A stretch of 18,946 bases of DNA from an uncultured Francisella sp. (GCA_905373555.1 CAJPTP010000003.1:1-18946); one strand, 5' to 3'; positions 6,538 to 14,976 are shown, counted from the first letter of the stretch. The notes: generated from the sequence alone by a model not told the origin. Program-made: numbers and translations.

Positions 6538-9426
6538 TCAGGCATTGGGCGAGAGCTTTTTGAGCTCGTCGCGCAGCGCCTGAAGCTTCGTCTTTTGCTC
6601 CGCGCAGGCCTTTTGGTCGCGCTCGACGATGTCGCGCGGGGCGCGCTCGACGTAGGCGGCGTTGGCCAGCTTGGCCTCGAGTTTTTCCAAATTGCGCGAG
6701 ATCTTGTCGATTTCCTTGGCGATGCGGGCTTGCTCCGCCTCTTTGTCGACCTTCACATCCAGCATCAGGCGCATGTCGCCCGCCACCACGATCGGGGCGT
6801 CCGTCTCCTTGGGCAAGGCCGCCGTTTTGGTGATGTACGACAGCCTCGCCAAACGCGGGATGAAGTTCAGCAGATGGTCGATCGGCTCGCGCGTCTCGAT
6901 CACCAAGGGCGCCTTGACCGACATGGCCAAGCCCATCTCGCCGCGCAGGTTGCGCACGGCGTTGACGATTTGCTTGAGCCGCTCCATGTCCGCCTCGGAT
7001 GCCTCATCCAACAAGCTTTCGTCGGCTTGGGGCCAGGCGGCGAGCATGATGGAGTCGGAGGTTTTCATGCCTTGCAACGGGGCGACCTTCTGCCAAATTT
7101 CCTCGGTGATGTAGGGCATGATCGGGTGCAGCAGGCGCAGCGCGGTTTCCAGGCACTCGACCAAAACCCGCTTGGAGGCGTCGCAGGTCTCGGGATCGCC
7201 CGTGTTGATTTGGATCTTGGCGATCTCGAGGTACCAGTCGCAGTAGTCGTTCCAGAAAAACTCGTACAAGGCCGCCGCCGCCAAGTCGAAGCGATAGGTG
7301 TCCAGCGCCTCGGTCACGGCCAAGACGCAGCGCCGCAGCCGGCCCAAGACCCACTTTTCGGCCCAAGAGTATTCCAGTTTGCCCGCCGCGGCCTTGGAAG
7401 CGATGCGCCGCCCCTCCTCGGTCATGCCGTCTTCGCCCTTGGGGCCCTCGGCCATGCCCTCGCAGCGCATCATGACCATGCGGTAGGCATTCCAAATCTT
7501 GTTGCAAAAGTTGCGATAGCCCTCGCAGCGCTTGAAGTCGAACAGAATCGAGCGGCCCAGGGAGGCGTAGCTCGCCATCGTGAAGCGCAAGGCGTCGGCG
7601 CCGTAAGCCGGGATGCCATCCGGCATGAACTTTTTGGTCTCTTGGCGCACCTTGGGCGCGGTCTCGGGCCGGCGCAGGCCGCGGACGCGCTTTTTGAGCA
7701 AATCGTCCAAGCCGATGCCGTCGATCAAGTCCACGGGGTCGATGACATTGCCCTCGGACTTGGACATCTTCTTGCCTTGGTGGTCTTTGACCATGCCGTG
7801 GATGTAGACCTCGCGAAACGGGGGCTTGCCCGTGAACAGCTTGGTCATCATCACCATGCGCGCGACCCAGAAGAAGATGATCTCGTAGCCCGTGACCAAG
7901 ACGGAGCTGGGCAGGAACTGCTCCAGCTCAATCGTCTTTTTGGGCCATCCCAAATCGGTGAAGGGCACCAAGGCCGAGGAGAACCACGTGTCCAAGACGT
8001 CGGGGTCGCGGGTGAGCTTCTTGCCCCCCGCCTTCTGTTGCGCCTCGCGCTCGCTGCGCGCGACATAGACTTTGCCGTCCTCGTCGTACCAAGCGGGGAT
8101 TTGGTGGCCCCACCACAATTGGCGCGAAATGCACCAATCCTCGATTTCGTCGAACCAATGGTTGTAGGAGGCCGCCCAGTTTTCGGGCACGAACCTCACC
8201 TCGCCGCTTTCGACCGCCTCCGAGGCCAACTGCGCGAGGCTTTTGCCGACGCGCTCGCCTTTTTCGTTCAGGGGCTTTTCGGTCATCGCGACGAACCATT
8301 GGTCGGTGAGCATCGGCTCGATGACTGTGCCCGTGCGGTCGCCGCGCGGGATTTTGAGCTCGTGGGGCTCGATTTTCACCAGCGCGCCCCGCTTTTTCAG
8401 CTCCTCGACCACCGCCTCGCGGGCGCGCTCGCGCGGCAAGCCCGCGAACGGCTCGGGGGTCTTCTCCTTGCGCAGCAGCTTGCCGTCGTAGTCGTAGACC
8501 TCCATCTCATCCAAGACCGCGGCGCCCAAATCCAAGACGTTGATCAGCTCAAGCCCGTGGCGCTTGCCCGTGGCGTAGTCGTTCGCGTCGTGGGCGGGGG
8601 TGATCTTCACGCAGCCCGTGCCGAACGCCGCGTCCACGGCGGCGTCGGCGATCACGGGGATCTCGCGGCCCACCAGCGGCAAAATCAGCGTCTTGCCCAC
8701 CATGTCGGCGTAGCGATCGTCCTCGGGGTTGACCGCGACGGCGACGTCGCCCAGCATCGTCTCGGGCCGGGTCGTGGCCACCGTCAAGCCCTTGGAGGGG
8801 TCATCCTTGAGCCTGTAGAAGATGCTCCACATGCTGCCTTGCTCGTCTTCCTTGACGACCTCCAAGTCGGAGATCGCGGTTTTGAGCACGGGATCCCAGT
8901 TGGCCAAGCGCTTGTTGCGGTAGATCAGGCCCATCTCGCTTAGGCGCACGAACACCTCCGCCACGGCTTGGGCCAGATTGTCGTCCATGGTGAAGTACAT
9001 GCGGTCCCAGTCGCAGGAGCTGCCCAAGCGCTTCATCTGGTCTTTGATGACGCCGCCCGACTCCTCCTTCCACTTCCACACGCGCTTGACAAACTCCTCG
9101 CGCCCGACGTCGCGCCTGTCCAGCCCTTGGGCTTTCATCTGGCGCTCGACCACGATCTGCGTGGCGATGCCGGCGTGGTCTTGGCCGGGCACCCACAGCA
9201 CGTTGTCGCCCTTCATGCGGTGGTAGCGGGCGAGCCCATCCATGATCGTTTGGTTGAAGGCATGGCCCATGTGCAGGGTGCCCGTCACGTTGGGCGGGGG
9301 CAGCTGAATGCAAAACGACGGCTTCGAGCCGTCCAAACTGGGCTTGAAATAGCCCTTTTCCTGCCAAACGCCGTACCACTTGCGCTCAATGCGCTGCGCG
9401 TCGTATTTCGTGTCGTCCATTGCCAT
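6538..9426 (-). CDS. valS: Valine-tRNA ligase
   Basis: A 962-residue class I aminoacyl-tRNA synthetase that charges tRNA-Val and hydrolyses mischarged Thr-tRNA. The Rossmann HIGH motif appears as HMGH (52-55) after PPPNVTG. The CP1 editing domain begins around TTRPETMLGD (about 215-225), with the typical TGCVKITPAHDANDY block later. KMSKS is at 553-557. The anticodon-binding helical domain follows, and the last ~75 residues form the charged C-terminal coiled-coil arm characteristic of ValRS. The length is normal (E. coli 951). The start is the ATG at 9426, eight bases after an AGGA; a second ATG two codons later is possible. It follows zapD by 127 bases with no terminator in between, so it probably shares the coaE-zapD transcript. 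Confidence 0.97.
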   Translation of the reverse strand: MAMDDTKYDAQRIERKWYGVWQEKGYFKPSLDGSKPSFCIQLPPPNVTGTLHMGHAFNQTIMDGLARYHRMKGDNVLWVPGQDHAGIATQIVVERQMKAQGLDRRDVGREEFVKRVWKWKEESGGVIKDQMKRLGSSCDWDRMYFTMDDNLAQAVAEVFVRLSEMGLIYRNKRLANWDPVLKTAISDLEVVKEDEQGSMWSIFYRLKDDPSKGLTVATTRPETMLGDVAVAVNPEDDRYADMVGKTLILPLVGREIPVIADAAVDAAFGTGCVKITPAHDANDYATGKRHGLELINVLDLGAAVLDEMEVYDYDGKLLRKEKTPEPFAGLPRERAREAVVEELKKRGALVKIEPHELKIPRGDRTGTVIEPMLTDQWFVAMTEKPLNEKGERVGKSLAQLASEAVESGEVRFVPENWAASYNHWFDEIEDWCISRQLWWGHQIPAWYDEDGKVYVARSEREAQQKAGGKKLTRDPDVLDTWFSSALVPFTDLGWPKKTIELEQFLPSSVLVTGYEIIFFWVARMVMMTKLFTGKPPFREVYIHGMVKDHQGKKMSKSEGNVIDPVDLIDGIGLDDLLKKRVRGLRRPETAPKVRQETKKFMPDGIPAYGADALRFTMASYASLGRSILFDFKRCEGYRNFCNKIWNAYRMVMMRCEGMAEGPKGEDGMTEEGRRIASKAAAGKLEYSWAEKWVLGRLRRCVLAVTEALDTYRFDLAAAALYEFFWNDYCDWYLEIAKIQINTGDPETCDASKRVLVECLETALRLLHPIMPYITEEIWQKVAPLQGMKTSDSIMLAAWPQADESLLDEASEADMERLKQIVNAVRNLRGEMGLAMSVKAPLVIETREPIDHLLNFIPRLARLSYITKTAALPKETDAPIVVAGDMRLMLDVKVDKEAEQARIAKEIDKISRNLEKLEAKLANAAYVERAPRDIVERDQKACAEQKTKLQALRDELKKLSPNA

Positions 9427-9553
9427 TCCGGTTTTCCTGTCGGCGGATCGCCCCGTGGCGCGATTGCCTGTGTGTTTTGTTTCGCTTCGAGAGGATGCCC
9501 ATGCCCGGCCGGCGCCCCGATCCCGCCCGGCAAGCCCGGGCGCGCCGAACCCG

Positions 9554-11356
9554 TCAAGCGGCGGGGCGCGGCGGCTCGAAGCAGCACAGCGCGAGCTCGA
9601 AGTCGACGTCGCGCTGCAAGGTCGCGCCCCGGGAGCGCCGGAAGTCCGGCGTCACGAAGTGGATGTTCATGATGTGGCGATTGGCGGAAATCTCGGGCAT
9701 GATCCCCTCGCCCCGGGCCATGATGACCTGCAGCATGGCCACTTGGCTGCCCAGCCCGCTTTGCTGGTACATGCCTTTTTTGGTGGAGCAGCGCTCGATT
9801 TGCCGGTTGGCGCGCAGCGAGCCCATGATGCAGTCGATCGCGTCGCCCGTGTAGTCCAGCGTGTCGAACCATTTGTCGAAGTCGGCCAGCCGCTTGGAAA
9901 AGTCCATGCTCTGCCACAGGTAGAACGACGGGATGTCGAAGGGCGAGACGCCGCCCGAGACCTGCATCTTTTGCTTCAAGCCCATGAGCCACTCGTTTTC
10001 GCGCAGCTTTTGGGCGAACTTTTGGTGCACGCCATGCAGCCTCGCCGCCGACTCCCCGAGGCGCTCGATGCGCCCCTCAAGCGCCTCGCGCGCCTTAGCG
10101 TCGGCGGCGACGGCCAAGTCGGCCTGCGCCCGGGCGCGCTGGCGCTCCAGCTCCTGCAGCAGCTCCAGCTTGAACTCCGCGCGCGAGGCGCAGTCCATGA
10201 TCTCAAAGAGCGTGGCCAAGGCGAAATGGTGCGCATGCTCGCCCGGATCCTCGCGCAGCGTCCGAAAGCGCTTGAACAGGTACTCGATGCGCAGCAAATG
10301 GCGCACCTTCTCCGACAAAGGGAACTCGAACACCAAGGGATGCGCCGAGTCGGCGAAGGCGCCCTCGCCCAAGCCGCCGCGCTCGGGCTCGATCTCGGCG
10401 TCGGGCCCCTTGGCTTTGTTTTTGGGTTCGCCCTCGGGCTCTCCCTCGGGCTCGCTCTCAAGCCCGCCCCCGCGCGCGCCCCCCGACTCGCCGACAAAGC
10501 CCGACGCCAAACCCGCTTCGGCCGGGGCCGAAACGGGCGCGGCCGGAACGGGCGCGCCCGAAACGGCCGAATCGTCGGCGCCGGCGCATCCGCGCTCTTC
10601 CGCTTCGCGCTCGTCTTCGCCGGCGCAAGCGTGATCCTCGCGCGCCCGACCCTCCCGTTGGGCCTCGGCCTCCAAACGGCGCCCCTCTTCCTCGCGCCGG
10701 CGCCGCTCCTCGTTGGCTTGGGCGATGCGCCGGCGCATGCGCTCCTCGGCCTCGCGCAAGGCTTCGCTTTCCTCGCTCGCGCCAAGCGCCGCCGCGCCTT
10801 GGCTTGGGTTTGAGCCCGAATCCGAATCTCGGGGCGAGTCGCTTTCGTCGGGGCCTTCGGGGCTGGGCGCCGACCGCTCGGGCTCTTTCCGGGCTTCTCG
10901 AGGCTCCCGAGCCTCCTCCGCCGCCGTCGCCTCTTTTGCCCCATCCGGCTGTTCCGACGCTTCAGACGCTTCAGACGCTTCCGGCTCCTCCGGCGGTTCC
11001 GGCGGTTCCGTCTCTTGGGATGCCGGCGCCGGCTCCTCTTTCATTGCGCCCGGACCTTCGGCTTCGCTTGGCGCCGGCGCCGGGGATTCCTCGGCGCCCG
11101 GGCGATCCTTTCGATCATCCGCGTCTTGGCCCGAGATCGCCTCGGAAAACGACGTCTCCCGGGCCTCCCCGCCTTGGTGCGCGCCCGGGGCGTCCCTGCG
11201 GTAGGCGAGCCGTTCTTCGCCGAGCGCCGAAGGCGCAGCCAAGCCGGCTTGGGGGAGCTTTTTGACTCGCGCCTTCGGCGCCCGGCGCCGAGCGGGCCGA
11301 GCCGAGCCGCCGTTTGGCTTGGATTGGTCTCTTTTTTGCTTTCTCATCAGTGGCAT
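9554..11356 (-). CDS. zapD: Cell division protein ZapD with a ~340-residue N-terminal extension
   Basis: The C-terminal ~262 residues (about 339-600) are a ZapD (YacF/DUF1342) domain, which binds the C-terminus of FtsZ and bundles Z-ring filaments. It begins HPLVFEFPLSEKVRHLLRIE, continues through ALATLFEIMD and FDIPSFYLW, and ends with IHFVTPDF and the DVDFELALC strand. Canonical ZapD is ~247 residues. The N-terminal extension has a basic start (about 1-35), then a Glu/Ala/Pro/Ser-rich region with EAS triplets (126-134), a predicted charged coiled coil at about 195-250, and Gly/Glu/Pro-rich linkers (EPEGEPEGEP). The start is uncertain. I chose the ATG at 11356, 43 bases after coaE, but ATGs at 11347, 11044 or 10738 are possible and none has an excellent Shine-Dalgarno. 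The position after pilD and coaE is the classical one; no yacG follows here. Confidence 0.88.
   Translation of the reverse strand: MPLMRKQKRDQSKPNGGSARPARRRAPKARVKKLPQAGLAAPSALGEERLAYRRDAPGAHQGGEARETSFSEAISGQDADDRKDRPGAEESPAPAPSEAEGPGAMKEEPAPASQETEPPEPPEEPEASEASEASEQPDGAKEATAAEEAREPREARKEPERSAPSPEGPDESDSPRDSDSGSNPSQGAAALGASEESEALREAEERMRRRIAQANEERRRREEEGRRLEAEAQREGRAREDHACAGEDEREAEERGCAGADDSAVSGAPVPAAPVSAPAEAGLASGFVGESGGARGGGLESEPEGEPEGEPKNKAKGPDAEIEPERGGLGEGAFADSAHPLVFEFPLSEKVRHLLRIEYLFKRFRTLREDPGEHAHHFALATLFEIMDCASRAEFKLELLQELERQRARAQADLAVAADAKAREALEGRIERLGESAARLHGVHQKFAQKLRENEWLMGLKQKMQVSGGVSPFDIPSFYLWQSMDFSKRLADFDKWFDTLDYTGDAIDCIMGSLRANRQIERCSTKKGMYQQSGLGSQVAMLQVIMARGEGIMPEISANRHIMNIHFVTPDFRRSRGATLQRDVDFELALCCFEPPRPAA
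10955..10981 (-). repeat. 9-bp triplicate repeat in zapD
   Basis: Three 9-bp units of the type GACGCTTCA encode Glu-Ala-Ser triplets. They are followed by diverged nine-base units (GGCGGTTCC). The triplet pattern resembles the Asp-Ala-Ser array in mltG. Confidence 0.75.
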
Positions 11357-11399
11357 GCCCAATGTTTCAAGCCCGCGCGAGCGCAGGCGCGGCGGCGGG

Positions 11400-12035
11400 C
11401 TAAGCGCCCGCAGGCCGGCCGCACCCTTGCGCCAAGCCCAAGTAAACGAGAAACAACAAATCCATGGCCCGGGCCAATTCCCCCAACGAGCCTTCGTTGA
11501 CGTACACGTCCTGCGCGATGGACAGACGGTCTTGCCGGCTTGTCTGGGCGCGCAAAAAAGAGCGGATCTCGCTTTCGCTGTGCCGCCCGCGCGCCAAGGC
11601 GCGCCGAGCCTGCGTCTCCGTCTCGCAGTCGATGACCAGCGTTCGATCGACCAAGCGGCGAAAGGCGGGCGCCTCGAACAAGAGGGGGATCTCGAACGCG
11701 CCGAACGGCGCCGGCCCGGGGGCGCGCTCGAAGCGCGCGCATTCTTGCTTGGCGCGAATCAGCAGCAAGCGGCGCATCAAGGCGTCGTACTCGGCCTTGG
11801 CCGACGCGTCGTTGAAAATCAGGCTGCGCACGGCCTTGCGGTCCAGCCCCCCGTCGGGGGCGAGCAAGCCCGTTCCAAAGCGCTCGACGACGCCCGCCAC
11901 GGCCGCCCCGCCCGGGGCGATCAATTCGGCGCTCAAGACGTCGGCGTCGACCAGCGCCGCCCCCCTCTTGGCCAAATGCCGGGCCGCCGAGCTTTTGCCC
12001 GAGCCGATCCCGCCCGTCACGCCCACCCAAAACAT
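11400..12035 (-). CDS. coaE: Dephospho-CoA kinase
   Basis: A 211-residue kinase that phosphorylates the 3'-OH of dephospho-CoA, the last step of coenzyme A synthesis, in the cytoplasm. The P-loop GGIGSGKS is at 8-15, DAD (30-32) carries the catalytic/metal aspartates, EIPLLFE lies at 115-121, and a LID-like block is followed by RAQTSRQDRLSIAQDVYVNEG (162-182), matching the family's adenine-binding and C-terminal signature. The length is typical. The start at 12035 follows from homology and a GGGGGAG site just upstream; the 27 extra in-frame codons upstream are leader. A well-formed promoter lies about 85-120 bases upstream, just past the pilD terminator, so coaE probably starts a coaE-zapD-valS transcript. 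The pilD-coaE-zapD order is conserved in proteobacteria. An Ala/Pro/Gly-rich stretch at 104-112 sits where other members have a compact turn. Confidence 0.94.
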   Translation of the reverse strand: MFWVGVTGGIGSGKSSAARHLAKRGAALVDADVLSAELIAPGGAAVAGVVERFGTGLLAPDGGLDRKAVRSLIFNDASAKAEYDALMRRLLLIRAKQECARFERAPGPAPFGAFEIPLLFEAPAFRRLVDRTLVIDCETETQARRALARGRHSESEIRSFLRAQTSRQDRLSIAQDVYVNEGSLGELARAMDLLFLVYLGLAQGCGRPAGA

Positions 12036-12124
12036 GCGCTCCCCCAAGGCGGCGCCCGCGAACCCGCGGGCCCGCCGCGGCTTAAGCCCAAGCCTTGGCC
12101 CGCCGCCGAGCCGCAAATTTTTGC

Positions 12125-12154
12125 ATTATATTGCGCCGCTTGGCCGAATGGCAA
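12125..12154 (-). promoter_or_regulatory. Promoter for the coaE-zapD-valS unit
   Basis: On the minus strand TTGCCA (12154-12149) and a perfect TATAAT (12130-12125) are separated by 18 bases. The start point would fall near 12118, giving a leader of about 83 bases before the coaE ATG. This is the best sigma-70 match in the window and sits in an AT-rich island between the pilD terminator and coaE. Confidence 0.65.
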
Positions 12155-12176
12155 AACGGGCGGCGCGGGCGCGGGC

Positions 12177-12206
12177 GCAAAAACAAAGCCCGCGCGAGGC
12201 GGGCTT
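12177..12206 (-). terminator. Intrinsic terminator after pilD
   Basis: A perfect 8-bp stem (12186-12193 with 12199-12206, five-base loop) is followed on the minus strand by TGTTTTTG. It lies 18 bases past the pilD stop and ahead of the coaE promoter. Confidence 0.85.
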
Positions 12207-12223
12207 GGCGTGGCGGGGCAAGG

Positions 12224-13198
12224 TCACATGAATCCGGATTTGGCGAGCCACCAGTCGATCAAGACGTTGACTTGGTCGCTTTGCGCAAAGCACAGCCACC
12301 CCGCCAAAGCCAAGTAGGGGCCAAACGGCACGCGCTCGTTGGGCTTGGCTTTCATCACCAAAAGCGAGCCGACGACGCCCAAGACGGCGCTCAACAAAAT
12401 CACGACGGGCAGCATGGAATAACCCAACCACGCGCCCAGCGCCGCCACCAGCTTGAAGTCCCCATAGCCCATGCCCTCCTTGCCCGTGACGAGCTTGAAG
12501 AGCTGAAATATGAGCCACAGGCTCATGTAGCCCGCGGCGGCGCCGACCACCGCGTTGAACAGCGGCGTGAAGATCTCGAAGGCGTTGACCAACAGCCCCG
12601 CCCACATCAGCGGCAAGGTCAGCGCGTCAAGCAGGTACTTGCGCTGCCAGTCGATCCCCGAGGCGGCGAGCAAAATCAGCGTGAACAGCGCGCCGCACAG
12701 GGTCTGAATCGTCATCCCCCAGCGGGCGTAGCACGCGACAAAGCCCAAGGCCGCCAAGAACTCGACGATGGGGTACTGCCAAGAAATCGGCCGCCCGCAG
12801 TTCTTGCACTTGCCGCGCTGAACGATGAAGCTCAAAAGCGGGATGTTGGACAGCGGCTTGACGGGGGCGTGGCAGCCCGGACAGTGGCTCGGCGGATAGA
12901 CCAAGCTGAAGCGCGAGGCCTCGTGGTCGGCCCGAGCCTTCTTGAGCTCGGCCAAGGCGGCGTCCGACAAGACCACCGCCTCCTCCGCGCTTTCGGGGGT
13001 TTCCCCCGGGGCCGCGCGCGACTCGCGCCTCTTCTGCTCCTCGGCGTCCTCCTGCAATGTCTCCAGCGCCATCGAGCGCCACTGCCGGCCTTCCATGATG
13101 GGCAGCCGGTAGATCACGACGTTGACGAAGCTGCCAAAGATCAAGCCGAAGACGGCGACGAAAAAGAACGCGACAAAAGAATGGGTGATATCCACCAT
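12224..13198 (-). CDS. pilD: Type IV prepilin peptidase/N-methyltransferase PilD
   Basis: A 324-residue inner-membrane aspartyl protease that removes the leader peptide of type IV prepilins and N-methylates the new N-terminus. The first membrane segment (about 8-30) ends in the family block GSFVNVVIYRLP (22-33). A cytoplasmic loop carries the CxxC pairs C106/C109 and C131/C134 (zinc site of the methylase domain). The catalytic aspartates are D183 in ASGID and D247 in GYGDFK (GxGDxK), within six or seven further membrane helices. Residues about 36-97 form a charged Glu/Ala/Arg-rich insertion somewhat longer than usual. The start at 13198 fits the hydrophobic N-terminus, though the Shine-Dalgarno is weak (AGG ten bases upstream). 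It is 25 bases after pilC, hence co-transcribed, and ends at a clear terminator. No pilin gene is in this window, so its substrates lie elsewhere. Confidence 0.95.
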   Translation of the reverse strand: MVDITHSFVAFFFVAVFGLIFGSFVNVVIYRLPIMEGRQWRSMALETLQEDAEEQKRRESRAAPGETPESAEEAVVLSDAALAELKKARADHEASRFSLVYPPSHCPGCHAPVKPLSNIPLLSFIVQRGKCKNCGRPISWQYPIVEFLAALGFVACYARWGMTIQTLCGALFTLILLAASGIDWQRKYLLDALTLPLMWAGLLVNAFEIFTPLFNAVVGAAAGYMSLWLIFQLFKLVTGKEGMGYGDFKLVAALGAWLGYSMLPVVILLSAVLGVVGSLLVMKAKPNERVPFGPYLALAGWLCFAQSDQVNVLIDWWLAKSGFM

Positions 13199-13223
13199 AA
13201 GAGGCCAACCTGTCCCTTCTCGC

Positions 13224-14507
13224 TCAAATGGCGTTGCCCATGCTGAACATCGGCAGGTACATGCCGATCATGATGGTGCCCACGATGCTGCCCAGCACGA
13301 CCATGACCAAGGGCTCCATCAAGCTTGACAACGTGCCCACGGCCGCGTCGACCTCCTCGTCGAAGTATGTCGCGGCTTTGTTGAGCATGTCGTCCAAGGA
13401 GCCCGATTCCTCGCCGATGGCGCACATCTGCAGGAACATGTTGGGAAACAGACCGGTCTTGATCAGCGCCGAGGTCAGGCCCGAGCCTTGCTCGACTTGC
13501 TGGCGAACTTTTTCGGTTTCCTCTTGGAAGATGATGTTGCCGGATGCGCCGCCGACCGACGACAGCGCCTCAACCAAGGGCACGCCCGCCGCGAACAGCG
13601 TGGCGCAGGTGCGGCCCCAACGGGAAATCGTGGATTTTTCGACGATCGGGCCAAAGATCGGCACCTTCAGCATAAACCGGTCCACGGCCTTGCGCAGGGC
13701 GTAGGATTTCTTGTAAGCCTGCTTCCACGCCACGAAGACGCCGACGAACACCGCCAAGATGTAAAAGACGTTGGCGACGAAGAAGTCCGAGGTGTCCATC
13801 AGCCACTGGGTCAATCCGGGCAGCTTGGCGCCCATGCCCGAGTAAATTTCCTTGAAGGTGGGCAACACGAACACCATCATCAAGATGATCAGGGCGACCG
13901 CGAAGGTCGAAACCAAGGTCGGGTACATCAGGGCCGATTTCACCTTGCGCTTGATGCCCTCGGTTTTTTCCATGTAGGTCGCGAGCTTGTCCAGCAAGGA
14001 CTCCAACACGCCGCCCTGCTCGCCCGCGGCGACCAGGTTGATGAACAGCATGTCGAAGTGCTGCGGGTACTTGGCAAACGCTTGGGCCAGCGAGGCGCCC
14101 TGCTCGATGTCGGCGCGGATGTCCATCAAAAGCTGCGTCATCGACGGGTTGCTGTGGCCTTTCGCCACGATCTCGAACGCCTGAAGCAGGGGCAGGCCCG
14201 CCTTCATCATGGTCGCGAACTGACGCGCGAACACGGCGACGTCCTTGGTCGTGATCTTGCGGCTGCGGCCTTTTTTCATCTTGGTCAAAGATGTGGCCTG
14301 AATGCCGCGCATCTGCAGTTTTTCTCTGGCCTCGGCCTCGCTGCGGGCGATGACCTCGCCCTTCGTGACCTGGCCCGTGGCGCGGGAGCGCCCCTCGAAC
14401 ATGTAAGTGCGGCCGCTTTCGCGCTTGGCCTTGACGGGCGGAGCGGACGGCTTGGTGCCCGGCTTGGGGAGCTGCGACTGTTGCGGCCTTCCAACGTTGG
14501 TTGCCAT
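13224..14507 (-). CDS. pilC: Type IV pilus inner-membrane platform protein PilC
   Basis: A 427-residue polytopic inner-membrane protein that couples the PilB/PilT motors to pilin insertion or removal. It has two T2SSF domains (about 100-225 and 300-425). The first contains FARQFATMMKAGLPLLQAFE and AGEQGGVLESLLDKLA; the second repeats the pattern as TLFAAGVPLVEALSSVG and GEESGSLDDMLNKAA. Membrane segments are visible at about 200-225, 247-270 and 400-425. The N-terminal ~30 residues are Pro/Gln/Lys-rich and poorly conserved. The start at 14507 is set by AGAGGA eight bases upstream; fourteen more in-frame codons precede it, but the Shine-Dalgarno supports this ATG. The length is normal (about 405-420). 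It is separated from pilB by 469 bases with a terminator and a new -10 box, so unlike in many species it appears to be transcribed apart from pilB, together with pilD. Confidence 0.96.
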   Translation of the reverse strand: MATNVGRPQQSQLPKPGTKPSAPPVKAKRESGRTYMFEGRSRATGQVTKGEVIARSEAEAREKLQMRGIQATSLTKMKKGRSRKITTKDVAVFARQFATMMKAGLPLLQAFEIVAKGHSNPSMTQLLMDIRADIEQGASLAQAFAKYPQHFDMLFINLVAAGEQGGVLESLLDKLATYMEKTEGIKRKVKSALMYPTLVSTFAVALIILMMVFVLPTFKEIYSGMGAKLPGLTQWLMDTSDFFVANVFYILAVFVGVFVAWKQAYKKSYALRKAVDRFMLKVPIFGPIVEKSTISRWGRTCATLFAAGVPLVEALSSVGGASGNIIFQEETEKVRQQVEQGSGLTSALIKTGLFPNMFLQMCAIGEESGSLDDMLNKAATYFDEEVDAAVGTLSSLMEPLVMVVLGSIVGTIMIGMYLPMFSMGNAI

Positions 14508-14570
14508 GATGGAATCCTCTGTGCGCGCCAATGCGCCCTGTAGCGCCATGTCGGCGCAAAACCGAATTCA

Positions 14571-14576
14571 ATTATA
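14571..14576 (-). promoter_or_regulatory. Candidate -10 box for pilC-pilD
   Basis: The minus strand has a perfect TATAAT in an AT-rich context. No good -35 lies 16-18 bases upstream, so it is either weak, activator-dependent or chance. The start point would be near 14564, about 57 bases before the pilC ATG. Confidence 0.45.
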
Positions 14577-14817
14577 GTCCATAGACTGGTTTGGGAGAGG
14601 CCGGATGCCCCAAGAGGATTGTTTCGCGCGCCAACGAGCCCAATCCGCGCAACGAGCGGCGGGCGCCTTAAGCGAGCGGCCAAGGCGCGCGGGGGCAAAA
14701 CGGCGCGAAAACAAACGACCGACACTTTCACCGACCGCTTTCAATATAGCGCGCCCGCGCTGGGCCGATCGTTGCCTTGCAAAATCAAATTCCGCAGAGC
14801 CTGAATGCGCGCCGAAC

Positions 14818-14856
14818 CCCTCCAAGACCCTCCAACACCCTCCATGCCCTCCCAAA
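14818..14856 (-). repeat. G-rich 10-bp tandem array with G-quadruplex pattern
   Basis: Four imperfect 10-bp units (CCCTCCAAGA-like on the plus strand; one is nine bases) give, on the pil coding strand, five GGG runs separated by loops of 1, 6, 7 and 7 bases. This satisfies the usual G3+N1-7 quadruplex rule. It lies about 120 bases past the pilB stop and about 310 bases before the pilC ATG. Confidence 0.7.
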
Positions 14857-14930
14857 CCTTTCCCCTGCCTCGAGCCGGCTCCAAGCCCGGGTTCGAGCCG
14901 CGCCCGCGGCAAGCCGCGCCGAAGCGGCGC

Positions 14931-14962
14931 AAAAGAAAAGCCGGGCGGGCCCGGCTTTTCTT
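14931..14962 (-). terminator. Intrinsic terminator after pilB
   Basis: A 13-bp perfect stem (14933-14945 with 14950-14962) has a four-base loop. Its 3' arm and flank on the minus strand read TTTTCTTTT. It starts 14 bases past the pilB stop codon and isolates pilB from pilC. Confidence 0.87.
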
Positions 14963-14976
14963 CGGTTCGCTGCGGC

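Larger units (their letters stand above)
14508..14976. other. pilB-pilC intergenic region (469 bases, no gene)
   Basis: No coding frame here has family features. Reading in the transcribed direction it holds the pilB terminator, a 10-bp G-rich repeat array, a GC-rich unassigned middle and a TATAAT box about 64 bases before the pilC ATG. A second AT-rich spot (TATATT, 14748-14743) lies further upstream without a -35 partner. Confidence 0.6.

Noticed and set aside
5887..8943. Another ~1000-codon plus-strand frame
   Set aside because: It is the antisense shadow of valS and the mltG start; it includes the translated 9-bp repeat as Glu-Ala-Ser but has no family features.
9427..9553. Possible yacG gene or promoter between zapD and valS
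   Set aside because: The 127-base gap has no four-cysteine zinc-finger frame, no clear -10/-35 and no terminator.
14885..14905. GGTTCGAGCC resembling a tRNA T-loop
   Set aside because: The flanking bases do not form a proper T stem and no acceptor, D or anticodon arms fit around it.
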